The position numbers were made by a program, and so were the translations under genes. Shown one piece after another: positions 23,413 to 36,900 of a stretch of DNA of 64,000 bases. Each line of letters starts with the position of its first letter. The first letter of the stretch is position 1. Under the pieces are notes generated by a model, which saw nothing but the letters and a program-made list of their open reading frames with translations, did not search any database and was not told where the DNA came from. Origin of the DNA: Aphis gossypii (Eukaryota > Arthropoda > Insecta > Hemiptera > Aphididae); the NCBI RefSeq assembly GCF_020184175.1, contig NC_065530.1:42447260-42511259 (forward strand), in the 5' to 3' direction.

Positions 23413-25871
23413 TTATAATTCATCGTGTTTCATAATGGCCTCTCCAAAATCAGTTGCCTGGGATCCAACAAACAAATCATATTTTGCTAATATTTCTTCT
23501 TTAGTTAATTTGCCATCAGCATCTGAATCGGATTCATAAACAAGATGTCTGCTCTCTGCTTCAGCATGATCAAAATTGTCAGGTAATATCCAATCTTTGA
23601 TCTAAAATTAAAATCTATTATAATAAATTATCAAAATTATGAGCTGAAATAAAATTAATGCTTCCAAACCTCTCCAATGTCCAAAAACCCATCACCATCT
23701 TTATCTCTGTATGTCTTAAACTGTTCTATTTCACTTTTGATGAAATTTGGTTCTTCATTTGGCTCCACACCGGGAAACAAATCAGCTAGTAAAGATAAAT
23801 AGTAAAGTTTATTTTTAAATCGAGTTGTTGAGGCCAGCGTACTTTTAAATTACAAGTACACCAATAATCAAATTTTCAAGTTATTTGTGTATGAAGTGTC
23901 CCAATAATTGGCAAATTTGACAAATATATTCATTTATAGGGTTCTTAAGTTCATGCAATAAAAATCACTTGAATATGAATGTAACCATGACCCTAAAAAC
24001 GCTCAAATATGCACTTACATTTATTTTTATTTTACTATAATACTTGATTTTATAAATTTAGATAATAATCAAATATTAACAAATATTGTTTTTATTAGAC
24101 ATAAAAAAAATTGGTAGATACCAACTTACATTAAAACTATTAATAATATGTTAAAAATAAATTTTTGAATGTTCTTTAAATGTAAAAATAAATGCATGAT
24201 TATTGATTATGCTTTAATATGCAATTACAATAATTACATACAAAATAAAATTTCACAGTACATTGAATTCTGTCAACTTGAAGAAAATTTATTTAATATG
24301 ATTTGATAAAATTGATACCTATGAAAATACATGAACTTATAAATCCTGTTCATTAATATATTTACCGTGACTTGATTTGTGATACATTCATAAACTATCT
24401 TTGTTAAATGTACCAAGGATTAACTGATTGTGCAATTTAAGACCATTTCTAAGGTGTAGCAACTGGCAAATGACAAATATTTGTTAAGTATACCAGTCAT
24501 GGGAACCAACTTTAATTTTGTTGTAAATTTATATATAAAAAAAAAAATTACCAATATATTCATCCATTGATATTTTATTGTCTTTATCTTTATCCATATC
24601 ATCCATAGTTTCATAGACAACAATATCTTTCATGTGAACACTTTCTTCAGGATGCAAGAATGAGATAAATTCCTCTTTAGACAATAGACCATCACCATCT
24701 ACGTCAGCTGCTGCCCACCTTCTCTTGTCTCTTAATATCATTTTGGCATACGTATAGGAATCATCAGATTTATGTGCTTCTTTTGCTTCATCATCTTTAA
24801 AGACAAACTTATTAAGTTATAAAATATTGCAACTAATTCATGAAATCTAACCTTCACTAAGTTCAAAATGACCTGAATAGGTTATATACTTATAACCAGT
24901 GCATGAATTGAAGGAAGACAGAGTCCCTCTTGTTTAAAAAAAAATATTTAAATGTATCCTAAGTGATATATTAATCAATAACTATTAAGGATTTAAACAA
25001 TCAGATATACACATTTTTATTACACTTTTGCATCCTCCTTTTATTTTTTTCCAATTCAAGCACTGCTTGTAATAACTAATAGTTAATGGGAGATGATTAT
25101 AAAATTTATAAAATTATAACAAATATATCTTACCAGACATAAATCCATATGTATCTTTTCTATATATTGCCCACGATAACTTATCATTTTCCAAGTTTTT
25201 GTGGTTATCCCATTGGCTGTGGACATCATTCATTATGTAACGAGTTTGAGTGAATTTAATCCAATCTTTAAGTTCTTCTTGCGTTACGTATCCATCATTG
25301 TTCTTATCAATTTTATCGACAATTACACTATAAACCACAATCAAAATAGTAGGTACTGATAAATAAATAGTAATATTTAAACGAAAACTTATTTTAGAAT
25401 TGAAAAATCAAAATTACCTAAGCCTCCTCTGACTTTCTTCTTGCGTCAAATTATCAAATTCTTCAGCTTCTTGTCCAAGAAAAGCTTCATGGTCATAATC
25501 TGGATTATGTTCTTCACCCCTAAAATGTTGCTGTTGCGCTTGTAACTACACATATAGAATATAATATAATGTTATGACTTGTGAATTTAAGCATTTATCA
25601 TTTATTGAAACAAAATAAAAATTAACATGGCACACTCTTACTTTTTCTAAAACCGGTTCTTTAGTGTTTGGTACTCCATTCACAGACATTGAACAAATGG
25701 AAAACATTAAGAGAAACATCATGCACTTCGATATTATTACCTTCTACAAGTAAAATTAAATAGAATTAATTTTGTAAAGTTTATTGCATGTAAAATATTA
25801 TTGTTAATAAGTAGTACATCTAAGGTAATTATAAAATTATTATTAGTTTAAACATATTGTTAACTCACCAT
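23413..25871 (-). CDS. Reticulocalbin/calumenin-like EF-hand protein with HDEL
   Basis: CREC-family low-affinity Ca2+-binding protein of the secretory-pathway lumen. Exons on the - strand are 25871-25869 (ATG only), 25743-25642, 25545-25418, 25327-25134, 24794-24552, 23785-23670 and 23601-23413; phases close to 324 residues. It starts with a signal peptide (MKVIISKCMMFLLMFSIC, to about 24) and ends KHDEL, an ER-retrieval signal. EF-hand loops are seen as DKNDGYV-, DVDGDGLLS-, DKDKDNKIS-, RDKDGDGFLD- and DSDADGKLT-like segments. The second hand, near NLENDKLSW, has lost its acidic ligands. HDEL matches reticulocalbins better than vertebrate calumenin (HDEF); insect members such as Drosophila scf are similar. 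Confidence 0.94.
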
Positions 25872-27049
25872 GATTGATTTTTGTATTTATGATGGAAAAC
25901 TGGAAAAGTGAAAATAAATCTTGAAAATACTGATAGCACAATAATACACTGTTTAATTTAAATAATTGTCATTACACGTCATGTTTTTCGATGTACAGTA
26001 TTAATAAACCATTGAACCAACCGAACTGCAGATGCTGAGCTCATTAATTTTATTAATCTGAGACCCAGTTTCGTTCTATAGTTCAACGGAAGCCGCTACG
26101 AAACAATTGTAGACAGATAACCATAGACATAATAATAAAATAATCTTACTATGTATAATATGCAGATAACTGATTGTGATAATAATTAATGATAATAAGC
26201 TGGACGACGTATTTTTATACTGCGATTTGTGGACAAGTATCGAAAACCGGAAGATGATAATAAATTCATGATTTTTCTAATCACCATGGTGGCATGGTAT
26301 ATTAAAGATATCTTTAGTCGTGGTTGTGACTTGTGAGCAACGTGGCACATCATTAACTACGAAAAGGCGTATACGGTACACGACAAAAATACATAACCTT
26401 GTGTACACATATGACATAACTATTAAATTATAATATTGTATAATATGCAATATGCTATATTAATATATTATGTATATATTGTATTATATATATATGTCTT
26501 TGCCATATTATTTAACATAAAATTTGTTTACATTTTATTATCATACAAATTTTATTAGATTTAGGTATAATTATGTTTTTGCCATTTTAATTAGTTATTT
26601 ATTATATTTTATGTAAATATATAAAATTACATTTCCAATTATAATTTTATATATTAATTAAAAAAAAATAGGGGGAAAATGTCCGCATCGAAACATTTTT
26701 TGAGGGAAAGTTGTCTGATCACTAGGCTATTGTCCTTTTAACATTGTGGGAATGAGTATGACAGAGTCTATTAGTTAAAGTATGGAATGCGAGTGAAGTT
26801 TTGATAAATGTGTTTTCTGTTAGAATTTTAGTTTATTAAAATCAATTCATAATTTTAATTTGCTATGGGAGTTTCTATAGGTATAATTTAATAAATTTTT
26901 AAACTTGTTTATTTTACTTCACAATAGAATATTTAAACTTTATGAAAAAATTTTTATAATAAATTTAATATAAATACAGGAAATCTAAAATGTATTAATA
27001 CAAAGTAAACAAAAACAAAAATAGAAATATAATATTACAGGTACACAAA
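25872..27049. other. 5' flank of EF-hand gene and 3' flank of kelch gene 1
   Basis: Holds the non-coding part of exon 1 and the promoter of the EF-hand gene (- strand), then AT-rich spacer. From about 26722 the sequence resembles 33410 onward; this marks the left edge of the tandem duplication. Confidence 0.55.
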
Positions 27050-30000
27050 TTAATCATTATAAATTTTAAAATGTGGAGGCTTATTAACAACAACTCCACT
27101 ATAAACTTCACCAACATCTTTTGACAATGTTTTCAATGACCAGTTATTGGTTTTGGGATTGTAAATCTCAACAGAATTCACAACACTTCCATTGTTACTT
27201 CCTCCAATAACATGTAATAAACCATCTAATACAACTACTCCTATAATAAAAAGAGTAATTTTTTAACATTATAATCATAAATTTCTTTAAAAATAAATCA
27301 CCAAAACACTTTCTGAAGAAATGCATGTCAGCAATTGTAATCCAAACTCCAGAACTTGGTGTATAGGTTTCAACACTTTTGAGACAATTTGAATTGTTTT
27401 CACCACCAATAGCATATAAAACACCTTTCATGACTCCTATACCACACCCACGGCGACCTTCAGACATAGCTGTTACTGGTGTCCATGTATCAAGGCTGGG
27501 ATCATAACATTCAACAGAGTTTAAATATGTGTGACCATCAAAACCTCCTACCTAGTACCTATACAAATTAATTAAACTACACATATAAACTAAAAAATAC
27601 AACATATACTTACCGCATACAAGAGGTTATTGAGTACTCCAATACCATGATGACTCCTCTTAGTAGACATACTTGCAGCCATTTGCCATTTATTGGTATT
27701 GATGTCAAAAAATTCTACACTATTTAAACGATTTTTTCCATCATGTCCACCAATCTATCAATTATTTTAACATATATATTTATAACATAAAATATGTAAT
27801 GTATTAGTGTGACTTACGGCAAATACACAATTATCTAATGTACCAACACCAAAATTTTCTCTACTAACTAACAAGCCCATCATAGGTAGCCAACAGGGCG
27901 ATTGTGAAGAAACATCAAGCATTTCAACAAATTGCCTATTTGATTCAAATTGAACACCACCCACAGCTAATACAAATTGATCTTTGATTACAGTTAGGCA
28001 ACCTGCTGAATAACATTTACTCATTGTTGGAGCAGGATACCAAATATTGTCAAACCAATATATAACACTAGACTTATCTTCATACCAATATAACATAAGA
28101 ATAACCTGATAGAAATAAATAAATAAAATAATTGTACAAAGAGAAATTATTCAATTAATCACAACAGAATCATACTTTTTGAAAACTAATAGACTGTCTA
28201 GGTGTACTCTGAATCGTTTGTGAGACTGTGAAGGGTTGTAGATACTTTAGTAGATGAAATTGTAATGCTTCAAATATATAACCAACACCTAAATTTATTA
28301 CAGTAATAACATAATATGAATTAAAAATAAAGACTACATTTATGTTCAGAATAACATACATTTAGGATTCATTTTAAGAAGAGGTTCATTAACAACTTTT
28401 TCTAATAAATACTGTTTTGAGATTAATGGCAAACGTACATGTTCCATTAGTTCAGGCAAAAAATCTTTTCTACTTTCCAATTCATGTTTTAACCAATGAA
28501 TTACACATTCAAACACCTATAGCAAATCAATAAAATATCATTGCTTATTAGTTATTATAATATAATATATAAGGAATTGTCACTATATACTCTGAAATGA
28601 TATCAGCATTTTATAAAGTTTCAAGTTGTATACTTGTTATACCAGCCACCAAAGGTTAGATTAAATTTAAGAATATTTCTTCTATTTTAAATAGAAATAG
28701 TCAAGAATTTTCAGTGCTAAGTCAAAAATAATTTAAAATATTTTTTTAATCTTTAAAATAGGACAATTTATAATTTAAGAATAAAGAATAAAAACTGATC
28801 AAGTAGTTGCCACTCAAAGTTTATTTGAACACAATGTTCAGGAGCTTCCAGCTGTCACTTTACTTTAAAACAAATTTTAAGTATAATGATCTAATTTTTA
28901 AATGTTAAACGTTGTAAATAATAGTTATCAGTATTTTAATTATACTTAGTTTAGTTAGTTGTAATTCTATCATCAGACCATTGTTTATCATGATTCTTAA
29001 GAAACATAAATATTTTATATAATTATTATTCTAGAGTTTATAGAGTTTTGTAATTAAAAAGACTCCATACAGTCCACACCTACATGTCTTGTGTCCATCT
29101 TACAAATATACAATTCGACTAATATTTATTTAGTGTTAAGTTTAAATATTATAGTAAAATGATCTATTTTCAAACTTAAAGGTAAGAACATTATTTGTGT
29201 TTTTTCTTCAATTTTTTATAGTATTTTAATTTTTAAGCAAGTTATGAGAACGTAAAATTACATTTAAAAATGTTTAACACTTAAGAAATAAGTTCTAAGT
29301 TAATTTGTCATTGAATATTTATAATTATTTTAAACACAACCAAAAATATATTTGGCTAAATCTCCTTTTCAAATCCAAGACATCACAGCAATTATTTATG
29401 ATTGTAGTAAATGTGATTCAATTAAAAATCCTTTCAAACTATCATGGTATGAAAATATATATTGATACTTGACACATTTTTTATGTAAGTGTTTAAAATA
29501 CTAATATACTATTATTATTTATTAGGTTTGCTTACTTTTTCTTCTAGTGGAACAAAAATGTCATTACAGGAAATTAACTTAATTACTTCCACAGAAGATA
29601 AAGATAAAAACTCATCATTGTCAACCACTTCTCTGAAATAGATTTTTTTTAAATTTATAGTTTATTGAGGTAACTAAAAAATTTGATCGTATATATTTAT
29701 ATACATACAAAAACCGATGTTTTATATATGTTTGAGAACATGTCGACAATACCATACAGCCATATAAGTCAGCAAACGCTTTGATACCAAGACAATTTGA
29801 AGCATCTAGTTGAGTTATTAGGAACTCAGCACAAACGCTTTTTACATAATCCAACTGTAAGAAATTTGCAGCTGCTAACAAAACCTTGAGAAAGCAACAA
29901 TAATGCATGTAAATCATTATGGTTGTTCATAAAAATCAAATATTTGTTTATTTTATACCTTTACATTGTCTTTAGTGATTATAATTTCGCCAGTATAAAT

Positions 30001-30399
30001 ATAATTTATCAAGAGTTGTAAAGCAGTTGAATCTAATTCTTTTATATTTATATGATCTATATTGCTTTCATTGAAATCAGTGAAAATTTCATGAAAATAT
30101 TTACTGACTGATATCAAAACAATTTTATGTCCAAATATTATTGTACCATCATCTGTTTCTATTTTAATATCACATAAAACTTTATCTCTGAAAACAGAAA
30201 TTTGTTGTTATATGTTATTTTGTCAGCAGCTAAAAATTAAATTTCTTACAACATACTTGCGTAAAGATTGAAGGACTTCAAATACTCCAACCATATGTGA
30301 GCTATTTTTATATGTTTTTTGTTCACACCTTTTAAATGTCATAACTCCTTCATGATCATTTAATTCACATGTTGAATTTTTCATTACAATGTCATCCAT
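27050..30399 (-). CDS. Kelch-like protein 1 (BTB-BACK-Kelch), tandem copy 1
   Basis: Predicted substrate adaptor for Cullin-3 ubiquitin ligases. Ten exons on the - strand: 30399-30257, 30187-29959, 29884-29709, 29632-29536, 28516-28360, 28288-28176, 28105-27818, 27754-27614, 27551-27302 and 27240-27050. All phases close, giving 594 residues, normal for the family. The BTB domain starts at KVLCDIKIETDDG (about 49) and runs through LINYIYTGEI and LLAAANFLQLDYV. BACK includes VFECVIHWLKHEL and EHVRLPLISKQYLL (about 216-255). Kelch blades begin at about residue 306 and carry the GG doublets VGGVQ, IGGHDG, VGGFDG, IGGEN and IGGSN. Intron 8 ends in two AGs 7 nt apart; only the downstream one keeps the frame. 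The function of this lineage is not known to me. Confidence 0.93.
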
Positions 30400-31700
30400 C
30401 TCTTTTTTTTGGATGAAAATACTTTACAATAATGCGTGACAACTGACAAGTTTTTATAATTGTTTAGTACATCCTAAGGTTAAGTTTTAGTAAGTAAAAC
30501 TATTAAAATAATTACTATAAGTCTATAAATACCTACTTTATACTTAAGAAATTTTGAATTTATTAGTTATTACAAGTATAAATATTGGTTGAAACTACTA
30601 CAGTAAAATATAATAAAAATTTTTATAAATTAAATATAATGAATCTTATAATATACTTCATTGTATGTGTAATGTTATTGATAAATTGTGTTTCACATTT
30701 ACAAGTTTAAGATAGGAAAAATAATTATTAGATAATAAACAGATTAAAACTATAAAATATATATAACTAGCTGAAGTGCTGAACACTTCAAAAAATAGGT
30801 AAATATTAGTTGTTTTGTGTGTTGTTGATTACATTCCTTTTAATACCTATTTATCTATTTTTAAAATTGTTTTTCTTAATAGGTAGGTATTATAATTATT
30901 TTTTGTCCAAGGATTTTAAAATTGATATTTATTAATACTAAAATTATGCTGATCAAAGATTGAGTAAGAAAGTTATCAATGTTTTTTCATATTAAGTAGG
31001 TAGGTATGATAGGTACCATACCATCACAATAGAAATGCAATCATAATATAAATTATAAATAAAATACTATTGATTTTAATAAAAGAATTTTTTCTTACAT
31101 TATTGTACCTGTTGTTGTGTCAGTATAATGGACAAAGGTAATGAAATGACCAGATTCCTGAATAGTGAATGTTATGGTAGAAACTAAAAGAATATAACTT
31201 AATATGTTAGCTGTTAGCAGTGTTAGTTCGTATACTAATTAATAATTCTATATATAGGTACCTACCTAATAAGTGTCATAAACATTTACCACATGAAATC
31301 TTGTTATACTACATATATAATTCCGAATTTTCGCATTTACATTCAATGAGCTAAATACTAATGCATAAATAAAAAATGAAGTCGTGTCTTCCGTGTACTA
31401 GTGAAGATCGCACGAAATAACTAAAACACAAAATTAAATATATAGAAGCAGAAAATATCCAATTTACAATATTAACCTAAACAGCGTGGTCAGATCGAAC
31501 TATGTTATGTCGTTACTCGTTATGAATCTTTAATAAGTTTAATACAGGATAAAAAACGGCCGTTTTGGTTCGTCGCTTCGTCACCGTCAATCCGCGATCG
31601 ACGTCGTCATCAGCCACGGATGTATCATCCCCGCCTATTATTAACCATGATAATACGACGTTTGGTAATCTATAAAATAAATACCTAAAATAGTAATATT
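30400..31700 (-). promoter_or_regulatory. 5' flank of kelch gene 1, with CpG-rich patch
   Basis: The - strand upstream region has a possible acceptor (AACCTTAG near 30475) before the ATG, so a 5'UTR exon may exist. A CpG-rich patch at about 31540-31625, with the palindrome AAACGGCCGTTT, stands out from the AT-rich background and is the best promoter candidate. Much of this flank is also present upstream of kelch gene 2 (about 38930-39900). Confidence 0.35.
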
Positions 31701-32040
31701 ATATTGTAAGGCCTAATATGTATTAGCACTTATTTTACCAAATAATCAGTATTTTCCCTTGGCTGTATAATGTATATACATTTTATATGTATAGATAATC
31801 TAAAAGTTCAAACACTTTATAGGAATCTCCTTCAATACACAATTTACTTCACAAGTAATTAAATATGATGTAAATACGTAATGCAATATAAACATTTTCA
31901 TTATAATATACAATTCCTCGATCTGATTGCCTAGTGTCCAGTGACAGTTGCGACTATCACGTCATATCTAAAACGTTGCTTAAGCACCCCGTCCATGGAT
32001 AATTAAATGTGTAGATATTCACATATACTTACATACATTA

Positions 32041-32057
32041 TGTATACATATATAATA

Positions 32058-32096
<39 letters not shown>
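32041..32096. repeat. (TA)n microsatellite
   Basis: A nearly pure run of alternating T and A lies immediately left of a MITE-like element. Confidence 0.9.
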
Positions 32097-32104
32097 GATA
32101 CATA

Positions 32105-32578
32105 CAGTGGCGTATAGGTACAAGGGGGAAAGTGGAGGTCAGATCCCCCCCATCGGCATCATTATTTTTTGTTTTTGCTTAGAATATTTAGTATGCACTA
32201 GCACTATGCACTACAATGTAATATTTTGTTATATTATGAATTATCAATCGAGCTATTGAATTTTAACAATTTTGTCAAAACTGAATACCATTATAATTTT
32301 ATTTTGGTTTATTTATGGCAGAATAATGTTTATTTGATCGAAATGGTCGATGACGACTGTGATTATTTAATATTTATACTTTCTTATAATTTATAGCTTA
32401 TCTTATTATTGTATTCAGTGTGAATTTTGAATCAATTAAAATTATATTTATTGTTTTTTATTGTTAAATATTTTACTACCTAAGTTAAAAGTTTTGAAAG
32501 GGTGGGGGATTTTCCAATTTAGCTATGTCGTTTTTTATTTTTGATCCCCTATTTTCAGAAATCATGTCTATGCCACTA
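32105..32578. mobile_element. hAT-like element, decayed
   Basis: It begins CAGTGGCGTATAGG and ends ATGTCTATGCCACTA, imperfect inverted termini of the CAGTGGCGTA type. It is about 474 bp, AT-rich and non-coding. The flanking octamers share only GATA, so the target-site duplication is not convincing and the call rests on the termini. Confidence 0.5.
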
Positions 32579-33933
32579 GATAGGTCATAGGTACATATTA
32601 CAGTAGGTATCTATGTGTGAAGTGAATATACATTTTAAAAATCAAGTTTTTAAATAGCCAATTTTAAAAAAATCAAAAACCACATTAAAATAAACTTTAA
32701 ATATTGGTAGGGGTACTGTCTGTCTGTACTCTGTACTAGGTTTTTTTAAGTGAGCACCTGTATAATTTTTCGAGATAGCCGTTACCTACTGTCCAGTGAT
32801 GACTGGAGAAAACGGTGAATGTGCTAGCACAATCCTTTTGGTCTGTAATGGCCACACAGAACCTATACCTACAGACGGAATTGGAAAAATGAATCATTTA
32901 ACTGATTTGTATTGATTCAATAAATTGATCAGATCAAAAAATAACGTTCTCTCAGGATAGCAATTATGACGCGATTAGTATGCCATGATAAAAGATATAT
33001 GGCAAACGTATTGAGCATCATGTTTCGTTTGAATTCATACGTATGATTTATGTCATTTACGATTAATAAACGTATAAACTTAATTAGATTAATAGTTATT
33101 AAACGTATAATATACGTTTAATATATATATATATACTTAGTTAATTACTAAAATTATAATCTACAACCTATTTTTAAATTAAACTTATTTTAGATAGGTT
33201 GTCATTTTTTAATGACTTATTATTAAATAAAACACGAAGGAATGAATCTTTTTTTTAATTAAAATAATACATAAATCTATTATACCCACTTTGTATAATG
33301 AATAAGTCCTATGGCAAATTTGACAATGACATTTTTGATAGGAATAGGAAGGTTAGCATTGCAACCAGTCAAAATTAAGTTCTTAATATTAAGCTTTTAG
33401 CAGGTACTTAGGCTATTGCCCTTTTAACCCTCAGGGAATGAGTGTACTGTTAGAAATTAAGCTAATTTGTTTCATTTCTATATTTTAATTTGCTATATGA
33501 GCTTCAAACAGCTAAGTGTTAGTTTTAGCTGTGTTAGATGATTTTGGTATTAAAAAAAAAATAAATCAATTATATTATACAATCTACTTATATTATTATA
33601 ACTCAACTAAATAAAATAAATTACAATAAAAAAAATAATAATAATGAATAAATAAAACACTATGTAAATTATAACATTATCAAGCAACAGCAATCCAGCA
33701 AAATTTATCAATTGTCAGATATAAAATATAAAGTTAAAATTCAGATTGTCAAAAATAATTTCATTAATTATTAACCCTGTTTATTTAATTTCACTATAGA
33801 ATATTTAAACTTCATGAAAACATTTTAATCATAAATTTTATACACAGGAAATGTAAAATGTATAAAATACTAAATTATTCACTGTCAAAAATTAAACATA
33901 AATACAAATATAATATAAAAGATAGGTAAACAA
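32579..33933. other. Spacer between duplicated kelch blocks
   Basis: It carries the right edge of block 1 (to about 32890, resembling 40165-40320), unique AT-rich sequence, a near-palindrome at about 33098-33122, and the left edge of block 2 (from about 33410). No gene is seen. Confidence 0.55.
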
Positions 33934-36900
33934 TTAATCATCATAAGTTTTAAAATGTGGAGGCCTATTAACAACAACTCCACTATAAATTTGACCAACA
34001 TTTTTTGACAATGTTTTCAATGACCAGGTATTGGTTTTGGGATTATAAATCTCAATAGAATTCAAAACAACACCTTCATTGTTACATCCTCCAATAACAT
34101 GTAATAAACCATCTAATACAACTACTCCTATAATAAAAAGAATAATTTTTTAACATTATAATCATAAATTTCTTTAAAAATAAATCACCAAAACACTTTC
34201 TGTAGAAATGCATGTCAGCAATTGTAGTCCAAACTCCGGAACTTGGTGTATAGGTTTCAACACTTTTGAGACATCCTGATATATTATAACCACCAATAAC
34301 ATATAAAATACCATCCAAGACTCCTACACCACACCTACAGCGATAATCTGACATAGTTGCTACTAGTGTCCATGTATCAAGGCAGGGATCATAACATTCG
34401 ACAGATTTTAAAACCTCTTCACCATCAAAACCTCCAACCTATACAAATTAATTAATTGCATATTATATAAAATAAAAAAAACAAAGCGGGTAAGTGGGTA
34501 ACACTCTGCTGTACATTAGGTGCCATGTGGATCACTATTATATATTATAGAAGTGATAAATTTGAATCCAATAATAGGTATAATTGTATATGAAAAACGA
34601 TTCTGAAAAAAAGATAATTTGTCAACGTGGGATACAATTTCCAGTGGTTGGTGAAAAAGGTAGTTTATGTTTTAATGGCCTAAATACTCCAAAATTTAAG
34701 TTCTTTTATAATTATTGTAAGCTAAACTTATAAAAAATCTTGTATTAAATTTTCAACTCTTAGCTACTTATGCAAATATTTTTATGAATTAAACCTATAA
34801 AATAATTTACAAATATTCATGATTTTAACGAATTTTTGTCAATATTTGAACTTCAAATGGTAATAAAAAAAAAAATTGTGCCTATGTATTCTTATAATTT
34901 TTTAATAACTATAAGAATAACTTATGAGAAACTTTGTATTAAATTTTCAAGTATTTTGACTCGGCCAAATTAATTTTATCAACACTTCAAAAAAATTTTT
35001 TCAGAAAAATTGAAAATTTCAGTTGTCTTTAAATAGCTCAAAAAAAGTCAAAATATTTTTAAAATTAAATCATGTAAAGAAAATGCCAATCTAAATAACT
35101 AGTGAAGTTTTAAACTATCTATGACTTATACTTTTTGAATAATACCAAATATTTAAAATTGTTTTAGGATAAATCGTTATCGTTATGCTATTTCGTAAAA
35201 ATTTAAAATTCAAACACACTTAAAATTTTTGCTATAACGATGCTTCGAGTTTTCTCTATAGCTACTTGAAGGAAAACTTAGTGTTGAATTTTTTATTTTT
35301 AGATATAAGCAAATTTTTTTATGATTTTTCAACTTCAAATTTACTTGCAAATTTTCGCGATTTTGACATATTTCGTAAAAAATTTGAACTATAAACGCTT
35401 ATAAAAAAAAAAACTGCGACTAACGATTTTTAATTTTTTTTAGCTACAATAAGAACAACTCGTAAGGAACCTTGCATTACATTTTTAAGGTTTTTTGGTC
35501 ATCCAAAAATTTAACTGTGTATAGATAACATAAATATTTGGTGAAAATTTCAAGTATTTACACTATTTACAGTGATTAGTTTTTGAATTATAACTATATA
35601 AAAAAATCGATTTAGTCGAAAACTGGTTTTGCGTAAAAATTCCCGATTTTCCATCACTTTTTTTTTGTTTTTCTCGATTTTTTTGAAAACTATTGGTAAA
35701 GGTTACTTTTGACCTTTATAATGTACCAAGGATATTCATTTTTCCATTGGAAACCACCCCCCAAGTTTGAAATTGAAGCATTATTTTGACTAGTTATGCT
35801 GTACAGCAGATACACAATAAAAAAAACACACATCATTGTAAAATCAATACATTCATCACTTCGTTCAGAATCTAAAACATTTACTTACCACATACAAGAG
35901 GTTATTGAGTACTCCAACACCATGAGAACTCCTCTTAGTAGACATACTTGAAACCATTTGCCATCTATTAGTATTAGTGTCAAACATCTCTACACTATTT
36001 AATCGATTTGATCCATCACGTCCTCCAATCTATCAATTATTATAACATATATGTACCTATATATTATATAGGATAAAATATATAATATATTAGTGTGACT
36101 TACGGCATATACACAATTATCTAATGAACCAACTCCAAAATATTTGCGACTAACTAACATGTTCATCATAGGCATCCAACAGGGTGATTGTGAAGAAACA
36201 TCAAGCATTTCAACAAGTTGACGTTCTGATCCAAAAAGAAAACCACCCAGGGCTAATACAAATTGATCTTTGATTACAGTTAGGCAACCGTTTTTAAAGC
36301 GTCTACTCATTGTTGGGGCAGGCTGCCAAATGTTGTCATACCAGTAAATAACACTAGACTTTTTTTGAAACCAATATAACATAAGAATAACCTAAAAAAA
36401 TAAATGAATAAAATAATTGTATAAAGAGAAATTATTCAATTAATCACAAAAGAATCATACTTTTGGAAAACTAATAGACTTTCTAGGTGTACTTCGAATC
36501 GTTTGTGAGATTTTGAAGGGCTGTAGATGAAATTGCAATGCTTCAATAATATAGCCATAACCTAAATTTATTATAAACAATGACGTACATAAATTTAAAA
36601 TAAAAGCCACATTTAAAATAAGCAAAACATACATTTAGGACTAAATTTAAGCAGAGGTTCATCAACTACTTTTTCTAATAAATACTGTTTTGAGATTAAT
36701 GGCAAACGCACATGTTCCATTAATTCAGGCAAAAAATCTTTTCTACTATCCAATTCATATTTTACCCAATGAATTACACATTCAAATACCTGCAACAAAT
36801 CAATATAATGTTATATTGCTTAATATTATAATAAAATATATGATGAATTGTCAATATGTACTCATATAAGATTAACATGTCATAAATTTGTTAAACCCCT

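Noticed and set aside
32105..32578. Firm hAT call with target-site duplication
   Set aside because: The inverted termini are plausible, but flanking octamers share only four bases, so it is reported as a decayed element at lower confidence.
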